Of a stretch of DNA of 64,000 nucleotides, positions 23,400 through 34,447 are shown in pieces (the stretch's first letter is position 1; the number at the start of each line of letters is the position of its first letter). The notes under the pieces are model-generated. The model was not told the origin of the DNA. It did no database searches and saw nothing but the letters and a program-made list of their open reading frames with translations. The stretch comes from Xiphydria camelus (lineage: Eukaryota; Arthropoda; Insecta; Hymenoptera; Xiphydriidae). Both the position numbers and the translations under genes were made by a program. The DNA is taken from positions 23,807,368-23,871,367 of the forward strand of contig OY783191.1 of NCBI GenBank assembly GCA_963678675.1, read 5' to 3'.

Positions 23400-24139
23400 G
23401 CTCATATTATCTGTGAAAATGACTGCAAAAGACGATATATATTGAAAAGAAACAATTAGAGGATCTAATATTTTAATAATTTTGATATATTTAGATTTTC
23501 ATAAAAAACGGTGACTATGAGGACTAAATATATAACGGACCCTATGGGGACATTTCGTATTTTAGGATATGGCTACTATGGGGACATTTTATATATAAGT
23601 CTATTTTCATTTCAATTGATACATAATACCAATATATATCAAATAAGATAGTTAGTTCGATGTAAAATTGTCAAAACCCAGAAATATCTCTCTATTTCTA
23701 AGAAACGATTACTTTGAGGACATGTCCTTGAAATACACGATACAATCGGTTTTTATATTATATAATGCTTATTCAGTCACAATACCAATTCAAATTAAGT
23801 CGTAGGAGACAATTATTATATCTTGTTTTACTCTTTCAGGAATACCTACAGAATATATCGTATTGTCGAATTTTAAATTATCCATATGTCCATATGTATT
23901 ACACGTTTATAAAATCATAAAATTCTGAGTTTTTGTAAATATAACGGTTACTTTGGGGACACTTATATTTCAAGTCCTCATAGTACACATTACAATGAAT
24001 CGAAAGTCCTCAAAATAACCAAACCATATAGAATCGTCGAGAGAAGGCAGAGAACAGACTGGTTAACCCGCGGTTAGTCGCATATATAGGTCCAGTCGGT
24101 CCAGCGGACTTATCGCCATACTCTCTTTTAAGACCTCTC
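23400..24139. repeat. Repeat with GTTACTTTGGGGACA motifs
   Basis: The motif TTTGRGGACA recurs on both strands. The segment from about 23,640 to 24,110 has a second, direct copy at 26,605-26,725 plus 28,040-28,400. The second copy is split by a Helitron at its TTTTTATA...ATAATGCTTATT site. Related motifs lie at 34,140-34,430. Confidence 0.7.
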
Positions 24140-25578
24140 TCTTTTCATTTTTTAAAATTCCTAACTGCAGGATCCATCAAAAAAGAGAAGCACGTTAATT
24201 ATAAGAACTCGATACAGTTTCGTGCTAAAAATATACCTATTTGAAGCGTAACTTACCGAGTGTACCCACATATATCAGCGATAGTTAGATTTCAGTGTGT
24301 TTTAAACCATCGGGCAAACTGTATGTGAATGCAATGTGAGTGTATGTACATATATGTCCTAAAGGCATGTACATGCACTCACATTCTGTTTAAGGACATT
24401 GTCCTTATAGTACTTCGAGATTGTTGTTACACATTGAAATCAATATCAGTAGTAAAAGAAGCAAAAGTTACTTGTAAATCGGATACCACTTTCAGTCTGT
24501 AACAATGGTTTCGAAAAATTTGGGGAATTTCACCGAAAAAACACGAATGATTATTCATTAAGACTTCCTAAAATTCTTCACTATTATTTAAAAATTCGCG
24601 ATTTCAAGGTTAAACCAAAACCAATACCTCGATCTGCCCCGTTAAAAGCTATCGGGAAATCAGACGTTTTAAACTATTACGTACTACCTATAAACGGCTT
24701 GAGCGCCGTCTAAACATTGCTGAAGTCAAATTCAATCATTAATATCCAGTGTTAGCACGCGTAAAAGTAGTCTATACTATAAAAGAAAGAGTATACATCA
24801 GAGCAGCGAGCAATCCTGCGAGTGCGAGCGGTTGCGACGTTACCTATAGATATCGCATTTATTCGCACTCCCAAAATGCAGCTCTACGTACTTACATGAT
24901 CAGACATGTAATGGTGACTGACACGATCTTTCGAAACGTTCGCTGGAGAGTGCACGCCTCCACCACCAATCATACGATGCTGTTGAAGTGGCGTAAAGCC
25001 CTATGAATCACATGAGTACGAGTGAGAACGCCGATTAACCGTTAGAATACGTAACGGCCGACTAGACTTGTTGCACATTTTCATATCGTATCGCCGTTGC
25101 GTATCGATTTATTATAACATAAGAGGCGATGTGGAAGGCGGAAATTTTTTTTCCCGTATCGTTGATGCGTACTCAACGTTATGCGAATCAAAAACGAGAT
25201 ACGCACGTATAATACAGCAGCGCTGCGAGTAAAGGAGAAAAATTTACCGCGTTACATCGTATCGCATTTTAAGTTAACACGTAGTAAAAGGGATACGATG
25301 CGGGACGTATATGTTTATAAGCAAACCATCTGCAATATATTTGGAATAGCCTATGCCATAAATAAAGAACACTATCCGTACGGCTTAAGAGTAACCATGG
25401 AAAATATAAATAAACATGAAAGATTATAGGAACTAACGATAGATATTCGGTATGGAAGCGGCCGATGAAGTCACCGCGCAGTCCTTTCTCCATTGAAATT
25501 GACGTACCGCTCAATACATTGTAGACTGGTCTCGTCAAATGCGCCTGCCGGTATCGATGTTCCTATATAGTGATGTTA

Positions 25579-25793
25579 AACCCATCTAGACGCACCGTCT
25601 TTTCGTCCGTTTTGCCTGCAGGCAAAACGGAGCGCCAGACGGAACGCAAGACTATCCTTGTCGCACTTGCGAGAATCCGTCTTTTTGCTCCGTCTTCCGT
25701 CTTCAGTTTTCCTGTCCAGACGCTACGTTTTACCTGCACGCAAAAGACTGCGCAGGAAAAACCGTGGACAAGACGGTGCGTCTAGCCTGGGCT
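25579..25793. mobile_element. 215-bp Harbinger-type MITE, TTA duplication
   Basis: The ends AACCCATCTAGACGCACCG and CGGTGCGTCTAGCCTGGGCT are flanked by TTA at 25576-25578 and 25794-25796. The opposite palindrome arm (near 32,368) has the empty site with a single copy of this triplet. The ends resemble those of the full Harbinger at 29,033 (AGCC...AGACG). Confidence 0.8.
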
Positions 25794-25805
25794 TTACGTA
25801 TAATA

Positions 25806-25991
25806 CAGGGTGGTCACGAGAATGCGGGCCGTAGGAATCATGCAAGTGCGAGTGAGAGATGCGGTCAGTGCATAAGAGCCTCTCTGTCGCACGCACTCTC
25901 CCTGACACACTCTAAGCTCTTATGCACGCGCGACATATTCTTACTCACACTCGCATGATTCCTAATAGCACGCATTCTCGTGTCCACCCTG
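25806..25991. mobile_element. 186-bp Tc1/mariner-type MITE (CAGGGTGGTCACGAG)
   Basis: TA flanks both ends. CAGGGTGGTCACGAGAATGC and GCATTCTCGTGTCCACCCTG are the inverted ends, and the arms extend through GGAATCATGC. A second copy at 28,954-32,358 is split by the Harbinger transposon. Confidence 0.88.
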
Positions 25992-26271
25992 TATAATATA
26001 CAGAAGGTTTGATATGATAGTAGATAAGTTTTAATAATAAAATATGTGACTGGTAAATACTAATTCGGGCGAATAAAATTCACGTACAGTAAGTTCTGAA
26101 AAGTCCGCCTTAAATTTCGTAAGGGTGAGTAAGTACGATATACGAATGAGTACTAGTAGTGTATACTATTATGTATACTAGTCCATGCGGCGATTATCTA
26201 CATATACATATGTAATGAATCCCTCACGCAGTCACAAGACGAGGGAGCCCCACTCATAACATTTCCACTTT

Positions 26272-26620
26272 ACTTGAATAATTCAATAATTTACCAATTC
26301 TAAGATTGCGAATGCTCTTTCGGAAATTATTCGGTCGATAATAATTCGCTTTTGAATATCATTGTATGGTAGTAAATTAGTTAAGGAAAAGTAATGAATT
26401 ATCGGTCCCCTAAGTATTAGTTTTCAAAGTAATTTGAGAGCTAACCCGAGGTTTAACTTGATACTTCGGGGACCGATAATTTATTAATTTTTCCTAAATA
26501 ATTTACCTACTACAATACGATAAGGTTCAAGAGCAAATTACATCGAACTTCTTTCCGAAAGAGCATTCACAAACTTAGAATTGGTAAATTACTGAATTAT
26601 TACAAATAATATAATTAGTT
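26272..26620. mobile_element. Foldback element of about 350 bp, first copy
   Basis: The arms are AATTCAATAATTTACCAATT and its complement, with GAATGCTCTTTCGGAAA and CGGTCCCC/GGGGACCG inside. The centre is near 26,440. A second copy lies at about 28,575-28,905 in mirrored position in the larger palindrome. Confidence 0.75.
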
Positions 26621-26725
26621 CGATGTGAAATTGTCAAAGTACAAAAATATCTCTCTATTTCTAAGAAACGATTACTTTGAGGACATGTCCTTGAAATACA
26701 CGTTACATTCAGTTTTTATAATATA

Positions 26726-28039
26726 CTAGCACCCTGTCCCGGCTTCGCACGGGTAGATTGTGGATTGATTTTATCCGTCCACCATTGTTTAAATACATTT
26801 TTAATACAAAACTTTTAGTATTTTTCCCGGGTTACGCAATGGTCATATTGGATTTGACCTTGACCATGACCTTCAAGGTTATATCGAGGTCAAATTAATT
26901 TTTGTTCACGTTCAAATGTGTCCTTGACCATTTTTTTCATGTTACCTTTATTGTCAGCGGAGGTCAAATTTAGGTCAAGTATAGTTCGACTTTTTGAACA
27001 CCCTGTATAAGATTTACTAACTCAGAAACCTTCGCGGATATGCGTCCAACTGTTCCCCAAATTTTCATCGCAATCGGATGAACGGTTTAAGAAGGCATAA
27101 TAATCATCCGTACCGGTACTTTTTGAATACCCTGTATAAGATTTACTAACTCAGAAACCTTCGCGGGCATGCATCCAACCATTTCCCAACTTTTCATCGC
27201 AATCGGATGAACGGTTTAGGAAGGCATAATAATCATCAGTACCGGTACTTTTTGAACACCTTTTATAAGATTTACTAATTCAGAAACCTTCGCGGGCATG
27301 CGTCCAACCATTCCCCAAAGTTTCATCGCAATCGGATGAACGGTTTAGGAAGGCAAATAATCATCCGTACCTGTACTTTTTGAACACCCTGTATAAGATT
27401 TACTAACTCAAACCTTCGCGGATATGCGTCCAACTGTTCCCCAAATTTTCATCGCAATCGGATGAACGGTTTAGGAAGGCATAATAATCATCCGTACCAG
27501 TACTTTTTGAACACCTTTTATAAGATTTACTAACTCAGAAACCTTCGCGGGCATGCGTCCAACCATTCCCCAACTTTTCATCGCAATCGGATGAACGGTT
27601 TAGGAAGGCATAATAATCATCAGTACCGGTACTTTTTGAACACCTTTTATAAGATTTACTAACAATAAGAAACCTTCGCGGGCATGCGTCCAACCATTCC
27701 CCAAGTTTCATCGCAATCGGATGAACGGTTTAGGAAGGCATTTGATATTACCTTAAAGGTCACGGTCAAGGTCAAATCCAATACGACCACTGGGTAGCCA
27801 AGGGAAAATCCTTAAAGTTTTGTATTAAACATTTTTCTCTAAAATGTTTTCCCGCTGAGATAATCGGCCGTACCAGGACTTTTTGAACACCCTGTATAAG
27901 ATTTACTAACTCAGAAACCATCGCAGGCATGCGTCCAACCATTTCCCAAAATTTCATCGCAATCGGATGAACGGTTTAGGAAGGCATACGAGACATACAG
28001 ACAGACAGACAAACATTCATTTTTATATATATAGATAGA
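26726..28039 (-). mobile_element. Non-autonomous Helitron, complete ends
   Basis: Read on the minus strand, the element begins TCTATCTATATATATAAA with A before it. It ends with a GC hairpin (CCCGTGCGAAGCC GGGACAGGG) followed by CTAG, with T after it. 5'-TC, a 3' hairpin plus CTRR, and insertion between A and T without duplication are diagnostic of Helitrons. Inside are seven copies of a unit of about 128 bp (TTTTTGAACACCCTGTATAAG ... CGCAATCGGATGAACGG) and inverted subterminal segments (26,790-26,880 against 27,745-27,840). The host repeat at 23,640-23,800 gives the empty site. No coding capacity remains. Confidence 0.88.
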
Positions 28040-28574
28040 TAAAAATAATGCTTATTCAGTCACAATATCAATTCAAATATAGTCGTAGGAAACAATTATT
28101 ATATCTTGTTTTACTCTTTCAGGAATACAGAATATGTTGTCTTGTCGAATTTTAAATTATCCATATGTCCATACGTATTACACGTTTATAAAATCATAAA
28201 ATTCTGAGTTTTTATAAATATAACGGTTACTTTGGGGACACTTATATTTTAAGTCCTCATAGTACACATTACAATGAATCGAAAGTCCTCAAAATAACCA
28301 AACCATATAAAATCGTCGGGAGAAGGTAGAGAACAGACTGTTTAACCCGCGGTTAGTCGCGTACCTATAGGTCCAGCCGGTCCAGCGGACCTACCTATCG
28401 CCATACTACCTAGGTATTATGCATAAGAGAAACTGGGCGCGCCTACCGGAGCATTAAGTATAATGTCCTTAAACAGGCTGTTCTAATAAGTCATAAGACA
28501 GTCACGACTAAAAGAAATAAATACATATATATGTATTAGAACGTTAAATGTTCTGCTCGAGTATTTGACATTTG

Positions 28575-28905
28575 ACTTCAATAATTCAGTAATTTACCAA
28601 TTTTAAGTTTGTGAATGCTCTGTCGGAAAGAAATTCAATGTAATTCGCTCTTGAACCTTATCATATTGTAGTAAATTATTTAGGAAAAATTAATAAATTA
28701 TCGGTCCCCGAAGTATCAAGTTAAACCTCGGGTTGGCTCTCAAATTACTTTGAAAACTAATACTTAGGAGACCGATAATTTAATAATTTTCCTTAAGTAA
28801 TTTACTACCATACAATGAGATTCAAAAGCAAATCGACCGAATACTTTTCCAAAAGAGCATTCACAATCTTAGAATTGGTAAATTATTGAATTATTCGAGT
28901 AAAGT
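28575..28905. mobile_element. Foldback element, second copy
   Basis: This is the mirror copy of 26,272-26,620, with the same arms (TTACCAATTTTAAG ... CTTAGAATTGGTAA) and the same GGTCCCCGAAG / AGGAGACCG interior. It belongs to the right arm of the larger palindrome. Confidence 0.7.
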
Positions 28906-29211
28906 GGAAATGCTATGAGTGGGGCTACCATATCAAACCTTCTGTATATTATACAGGGTGGACACTAGAATGCGTGCTATTAGGAATCGTGCGAGTGTGA
29001 GTAAGAATATGTCGCGCGAGCATAAGATCTTAAGCCGGTGTCAGACGACAATAGTAGCTTTCATAAAAGTAACTATTATAACAGCGCCTCACATGTACTA
29101 TTACGTCTAACCATGAAACTGTGTAACAGTTGAACTAGTATAACAGAAACTCGTACGAGTAGGAATCGCTCTACTCTTCGTGATAGTGAATGACCGGAAC
29201 TGCGAAAGAAA

Positions 29212-31140
29212 ATGGCGGAAAGTGAGGATTTCGAGACGCGTACTCCGCAAAAAATAATTTTCAATAATGAGGCAATGTTACATTTTATTGATTTGTACAA
29301 AAAACATGAATGCTTATGGAATCCACGGTTGGATGATTACAAAAAACATGAAAGAAGGAAGAATGCTATCCGCAAAATAGCTCTAGATATGGGTGTTCGA
29401 GAAGAGTTCGTTAAGAAGAAGATACAAAGTTTGCGGTCGACGTATATACAAGAAAAAAAGAAAATCGACGAAAGTAAAAGTACCGAAACGGGTACTGATG
29501 AAGTGTATACCCCTTCGCTGTTTTGGTATCACGAGCTAGATTTTCTACAAGACGTTATAGTGCCACGAAAAACCTCTCCAAATTGGCCTAAGAATGCACC
29601 AGTAAGTAATAATTTGGTATAGATTTATTTATTATTTCGTCACACCTTTTATTAGTAAATATTATTATTTGTGTCTGTTGTTTAAATTCTAAACTAAAAC
29701 ATAATTATATTTTAGTTTTTGATATAATCAAAACAACCTAACGTAACAACCTAATTAACCTCAATCTTATCTTGTCGAACATTATCTTAAATTAAATTTG
29801 TTGCCACTGAAAAGAAATTTCGCCTGCGTTACAACAATAATTAGCCAATTGATCACGGATTTCACGTGCAGATTTTGATGAGAAATTGCTACCCATGTGC
29901 TGTAGACTTGTTAACTTGTCTTGATTTGTACAATTGTTTACTTCAACGCTGCAATAGCTAGATTGTTTTACACGCAAATAATTGTGTAAAACACAACATG
30001 TTTTAACTATAATATCAGTGTTCGCCAGAGATACTTCCATAGTTCTTCTTAGGATACGAAATCTACTGCCCATTATGCCGAAGGCATTTTCGACAACTCG
30101 TCTAGCCCTGCAGATTCTGTAATTAAATACTCTTTCCTGTACTGATAACTTTTTGGCTCTTGGATAGGGTTTCATAAGATTATTGCTCAATGAAAACGCA
30201 TCATCTCCTATTAAAAAGTATGGAATATTTGTATCAGTTCCTCGTAATGTGGATGGCTGCGGAATATTTAATTCGTTTCCAGTATTCAAAGCATTATATA
30301 AAGTACTATTTTTGTACACGCCACCATCAGAAATACGTCCATTGCATCCCACATCTATATAAACAAATTTATAATGAGCATCTACCACAGCTAACAGTAC
30401 AATACTGTGAAACCCTTTATAATTGAAAAACATAGATCCTTCATTGGGTGGGGCAGTAATAGCTACATGTTTTCCGTCTATAGCCCCAAAGACGTGTGGA
30501 AAATTCCATAGTTCTTCAAATTTTTTTGAAATATCTAACCACTCATCTTGTGTCGATGGCACCTGTAAGAAAACAAGAAAACTATCAATTTTTTCTTTTT
30601 TTCTAGGCAACAATTGTCAGCGAGATAAGAATCAATCCTCTCGCAAAAAGCCAGCAGCCAGGTACTTCAAAAACGTTTGTTACATCTGCGGTACAGCCTG
30701 CGGATTCTCGACTTAAGAAAAAAAGAAAAATGACCAGTGAGTCTGAACCATTGGAAGACATAGCTCTAAAAACGGCTATAGAAAATTTTACACAAATTGC
30801 ACATCAAAATGATGAATTTGAAGCTTTTGGAACTTCCGTTGCTGCTCAATTACGTGCTTTACCAGAGATTGATGCTCTTAACCTTCAAATGGAGTTACAA
30901 CAATTAATCACACGAAAACGTATACAAGCTCTCAGAAAAACTCCATCTGAATCGTCTCTCTACACAAGTAATGAACATTCGAGTAACCAGTCGCCAGTTT
31001 CGGGTAATGATCAAACTTCAGCAATGCAGTCTCCCTACTCAAGTAATGAATCATCTTCAGAATATGATCAGCACCGGGATATATTAAGTGAGTCAATAAG
31101 AGAAGCAGACATTAATGATTCGTACATGTACCCCTTATGA
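29212..31140 (+). CDS. Harbinger-encoded MADF-BESS DNA-binding protein
   Basis: Two exons, 29212-29601 and 30607-31140, join in phase 0 across a GTAAGT...TTCTAG intron and give 307 residues. The N-terminus is a MADF (Myb/SANT-like) domain at about residues 20-110, with FIDLYKKHECLWNPR, IRKIALDMGV, VKKKIQSLRSTY and LFWYHELDFL. The C-terminal half has a basic stretch (LKKKRKM) and a BESS-like motif at about 199-233 (FEAFGTSVAAQLRALP). Harbinger transposons usually encode a second Myb-like protein that brings the transposase to the ends and into the nucleus, and this is the likely equivalent. The intron contains the last transposase exon on the other strand. No disabling change was seen. Confidence 0.88.
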
Positions 31141-32119
31141 TTGTATAATGTAAAAGATGAACAGCGACATTAATGATTTGTATATGTACCCCTTATGCTT
31201 GTATAATGTAAAAGATGAACAACGACATTATTATTTTAATTGTCATTTATTTTTCCTTATTCTTAATTTACCTTCATATATTTCGGTTGTAAAGCTGTAT
31301 AGATTGCGGCACAAACATGAGGAATTATAGTTGATATGGTACTTCTTCCAACTCTAGACAGATACTCCAGGGATTGGTGACTATCTCCAGTAGCTAAATA
31401 GCGCAAAGTTATTGCTACTTTAACCTTGGAGCTAATAGCATTTCTCATAACAGTGTCCTGACAGGTTATGTTTTCTCTAACCTATAACAAATGAAATAAA
31501 AAATTCTAAATAATAGTTGATTTCGTTTGTAATTATATTTTTTTAATGTAGTATTATGGTGCAAATAGTTCTATATCGAGGGTCAAAGTGCAGTACCTCA
31601 TAAGTGGTTGAAACTAAGCACTGATAAAATGACACATACGAGGTTATGAATTTAAAATTGTAAGCTATATGGGCAAGTTCTCAACAACGCATCAATGTAT
31701 ATAGCATTAACCTTTCAATAAAAAAAAAGAATTAAATACGAAAACCCGAAAAAATGCAAATACGAGATCCTGCATTTTGACCTTCAATATGCTCAAAATA
31801 TTATTAACTGCAAATTTCAAGTCAACAGCTGCAAAAATATTCTGATAACACTTACCTGTTCAAATAGCTCCAAAAATTCATCATGTGATACTCGCAAAAA
31901 ATTGTGGTACTTCTTACTGTCTGCATTTAGAAGGTTAGTTAATAATATATTTTCCACGCAATGCAAATCTCTATCTAACAAAAATGGGCTAACCCAAAAA
32001 CGACGAGTTTTTTTGTTTTGCATTGCTTTCAAAGCTCTTATCCTTTTTTTCCTCTTTATTGCATTATAAATTATAAACACCAGTGACAACGCAGCACTTA
32101 CTCTCCTCATATTCGCCAT
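29792..32119 (-). CDS. Harbinger transposase (HARBI1-like DDE nuclease)
   Basis: Exons 32119-31856, 31481-31272 and 30562-29792 join in phase 0 with consensus GT...AG and give 414 residues. The start MANMRRVSAAL was chosen because it opens the reading into the conserved part. Order of motifs: RRFWVSPFLL and SHDEFLELFEQ (HTH region), then LRYLATGDSHQSLEYLSRVGRSTIS, QDEWLDISKKFEELW and FGAIDGKHV (first Asp, about 187). SDGG (Asp about 237), FLIGDDAF and RRVVENAFGI (Glu about 316) complete the catalytic set. The length is close to the usual 350-450 residues. The second intron (30563-31271) encloses exon 2 of the MADF-BESS gene. Confidence 0.92.
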
Positions 32120-32380
32120 TTTTAAAAATGAACTATTATAGAAGTTCTTGGTTACACTATTTACCAAAATTTCTTAATAGCTACTGCTACAGCTACTTTC
32201 ATAACAGTTACTTTTATGCTACTATTATCGTCTGACGCCGGCTTTATTGTTAGTGTGTCAGGGAGAGTGCGTGCGACAGAGAGGCTCTTATACACTTACC
32301 GCATATTCTTACTCGCACTTGCATGATTCCTACGGCCCGCATTCTCGTGACCACCCTGTATTATACGTAACATCACTATA

Positions 32381-32605
32381 CAGGGTGTCCCAGAAAATAC
32401 ACGCCAAACGATTATCAAACTATACGGAGCGTCTGTCACATTCACCACTATTGAGATGATCGATGGCTTTCGGACTGGAACGTCTATTCGGTTCGTGTCT
32501 GGACTGTCGGTATTACCACCGAATTTTAGAGAACCATCTTATGGGTCGGGTGCGTCTACCGATATGCAACCTGCTACTCTGGCGTATATTTTCTGGGACA
32601 CCCTG
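32381..32605. mobile_element. 225-bp mariner-type MITE (CAGGGTGTCCCAGAAAA)
   Basis: TA flanks both sides. The ends CAGGGTGTCCCAGAAAATAC and TATTTTCTGGGACACCCTG are inverted. The opposite palindrome arm (around 25,563-25,568) has the site without the element. A stretch inside (32,405-32,458) matches 36,930-36,980 in reverse complement and 51,975-52,015 directly. Confidence 0.9.
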
Positions 32606-34045
32606 TATAGGAACATCGATACCGGCAGCCGCATTTGACGAGACCAGTCTACAATGTATATTGCACGGTACGTCAATTTCAATGGGTAAAGGTCTGCGCT
32701 GTGACTTCATCGGCCGCTTCCAAACCGAATATCTATCGTTAGTTCTTATAATCTTTTCATGTTTATTTATATTTTCCATGGCTACTCTTAAGCCGTGAGG
32801 ATAGTGTTCTTTATTTGTGGCATTGCAGATGGTTTGCTTATAAACGTATACTTCTCGCATCGTATCCCTGTTACTATACGTGTTAATTTAAAATGCGATA
32901 CGGTGCGTGCGCAACGCAGTACATTTTTCTCCTTTACTCGCAGCGCTGCTGTATTATACGTACGTATCTCGTTTTTGATACGCATAACGTTGAGTACGTA
33001 CGTAGCAACGATACGGGAAAAAAAATTTCCGCCTTCCACATCGCCTCTTATGTTATAATAAATCGATACGCACAACGGCGATACGATATGAAAATGTGCA
33101 ACAAGTCTAGGACGGACGTTACGTATACTAACGGTTAATCGGCGTTCTCACTCGTACTCATGTGATTCATAGGGCTTTACGCCACTTCAACAGCATCGTA
33201 TGATTGGTGGTGGAGGCGTGCACTCCCCAGTGAACGTTTCGAAAGATCGTGTCAGTCACCACTACATGTCTAATCATGTAAGTACGTAGAGCTGAATTTT
33301 GGGAGTGCGAATAAATGCGATATCTATAGGTAACGTCGCAACCGCTCGCACTCGCAGGATTGCTCGCTGCTCTGATGTATACTCTTTCTTTTATAATATA
33401 GACTACTTTTACGCATGCTAACACTGGATATTAATGATTGAATTTGACTTCAGCAATGTTTAGACGGCGCTCAAGCCGTTTATAGGTAGTACGTAAAAGT
33501 TTAAAACGTCTGATTTTTTTCCCGATAGCTTTCAACAGGGCAGATCGAGGTATTGGTTTTGGTTTAACCTTGAAATCGCGAATTTTTAAATAATAGTGAA
33601 GAATTTTAGGAAGTCTTAATGAATAATCATTCGTGTTTTCGGTGAAATTCCCCAAATTTTTCGAAACCATTGTTACAGACTGAAAGTAGTATCCGATTTA
33701 CAAGTAACTTTTGCTTCTTTTACTACTGATATTGATTTCAATGTGTAACAACAATCTTGAATTACTATAAGGACAATGTCCTTAAACAGAATGTGAGTGC
33801 ATGTACGTGCCTTTAGGGGGGGACATATGTATATGTACATACACTCACATTGCATTCACATACAATTTGCCAATGGTTTAACACACTGAAATCTAACTAT
33901 CGCTGATATATGTAGGTACACTCGGTAAGTTACGCTTCAAATATATTTAGCACGAAACTGTATCGAGTTCTTAATTAACGTGCTTCTCTTTGTTGATGGA
34001 TCCTGCAAAGTTAGGAATTTTAAAAAATGAAAAGAGAGGTCCCCC

Positions 34046-34446
34046 TAATTGAACTAACTTTAACGACTAACTTTAAAATTTCAAATACTCGAGCAGAACA
34101 TTTAACGTTCTAACATTCTATTAACTAATCTAATATTTAACACTTTATTCCAAATTTGTCCTCAAATAATCCTATCCGATAGCACTGTTACTTTGAGGAC
34201 AGTCCCCAAACTACACAATCAATGTATAATTATTTTGAGGACTGTCCCCAAAGTAACATCGATGTTTTAAGTCCTCGAAGTAACCAAACAGTGTATAATG
34301 GAGATTTCGGGGACAGTCCTCAAAGTACCCCTAATATGGTGGAAAACTTTGAAGACGGTCCCCGAAGTAGCCAGATATCCCCGAAGTAACTGTTAGGTCT
34401 ACGAAAATGGCCCCGAACTACACATTAGACAAATATATTTAAATAT
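34046..34446. repeat. GAGGACAGTCCCCAAAG motif cluster
   Basis: At least six variants of GTTACTTTGRGGAC and its complement GTCCCCRAAGTA occur in about 300 bp, on both strands. Similar motifs mark 23,520-24,040 and 28,220-28,300. This may be the outer degenerate edge of the 10-kb palindrome. No ORF. Confidence 0.6.
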
Positions 34447-34447
34447 A

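Larger units (their letters stand above)
29033..32243. mobile_element. PIF/Harbinger transposon, apparently intact
   Basis: The element is 3,211 bp, flanked by TTA at 29030-29032 and 32244-32246. The inverted ends are AGCCGGTGTCAGACGACA on the left and, reversed on the right, AGCCGGCGTCAGACGATA, each continuing through ATAGTAGC. It carries two genes on opposite strands, a DDE transposase and a MADF-BESS protein, both open. A related intact MITE (25,806) shows the pre-insertion sequence. Confidence 0.92.
28954..32358. mobile_element. CAGGGTGGACAC MITE split by a Harbinger transposon
   Basis: The two halves are 28,954-29,032 and 32,244-32,358. Joined, they match the MITE at 25,806-25,991 (about 190 bp). 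TA lies on the outer sides. The break carries a TTA duplication belonging to the inserted Harbinger. Confidence 0.85.
24140..34045. repeat. Imperfect palindrome of about 10 kb with nested insertions
   Basis: The left arm (24,140 to about 26,620) is mirrored by 34,045 down to 28,560. The outermost matched markers are CTCTCTTTTCATTTTTTAAA and TTTAAAAAATGAAAAGAGAG. The right arm contains extra insertions: MITE 32,381-32,605 and Harbinger 29,033-32,243. The left arm contains MITE 25,579-25,793 and about 225 bp at 26,021-26,247. The middle holds a Helitron and a copy of the 23.6-24.1 kb repeat. Short ORFs in the arms (for example 33,431-33,670) are not conserved between arms. Confidence 0.75.

Noticed and set aside
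26760..28036. First thought to be the 3' end of an RTE-like retrotransposon because of the CAGACAGACAGACAAACATT tail
   Set aside because: Reverse reading gives a TC start, a GC hairpin, CTAG and no duplication at an A/T site, which fits a Helitron better.
26726..28039. Array of seven repeats with regular spacing considered as a CRISPR array
   Set aside because: The units are about 128 bp, nearly continuous and in a eukaryotic Helitron with TC/CTAG ends. There are no unique spacers between short repeats.
33431..33670. 79-codon ORF conserved at two or three loci
   Set aside because: The opposite palindrome arm and the diverged relative near 56.3 kb do not keep the frame, so it is better read as repeat sequence.
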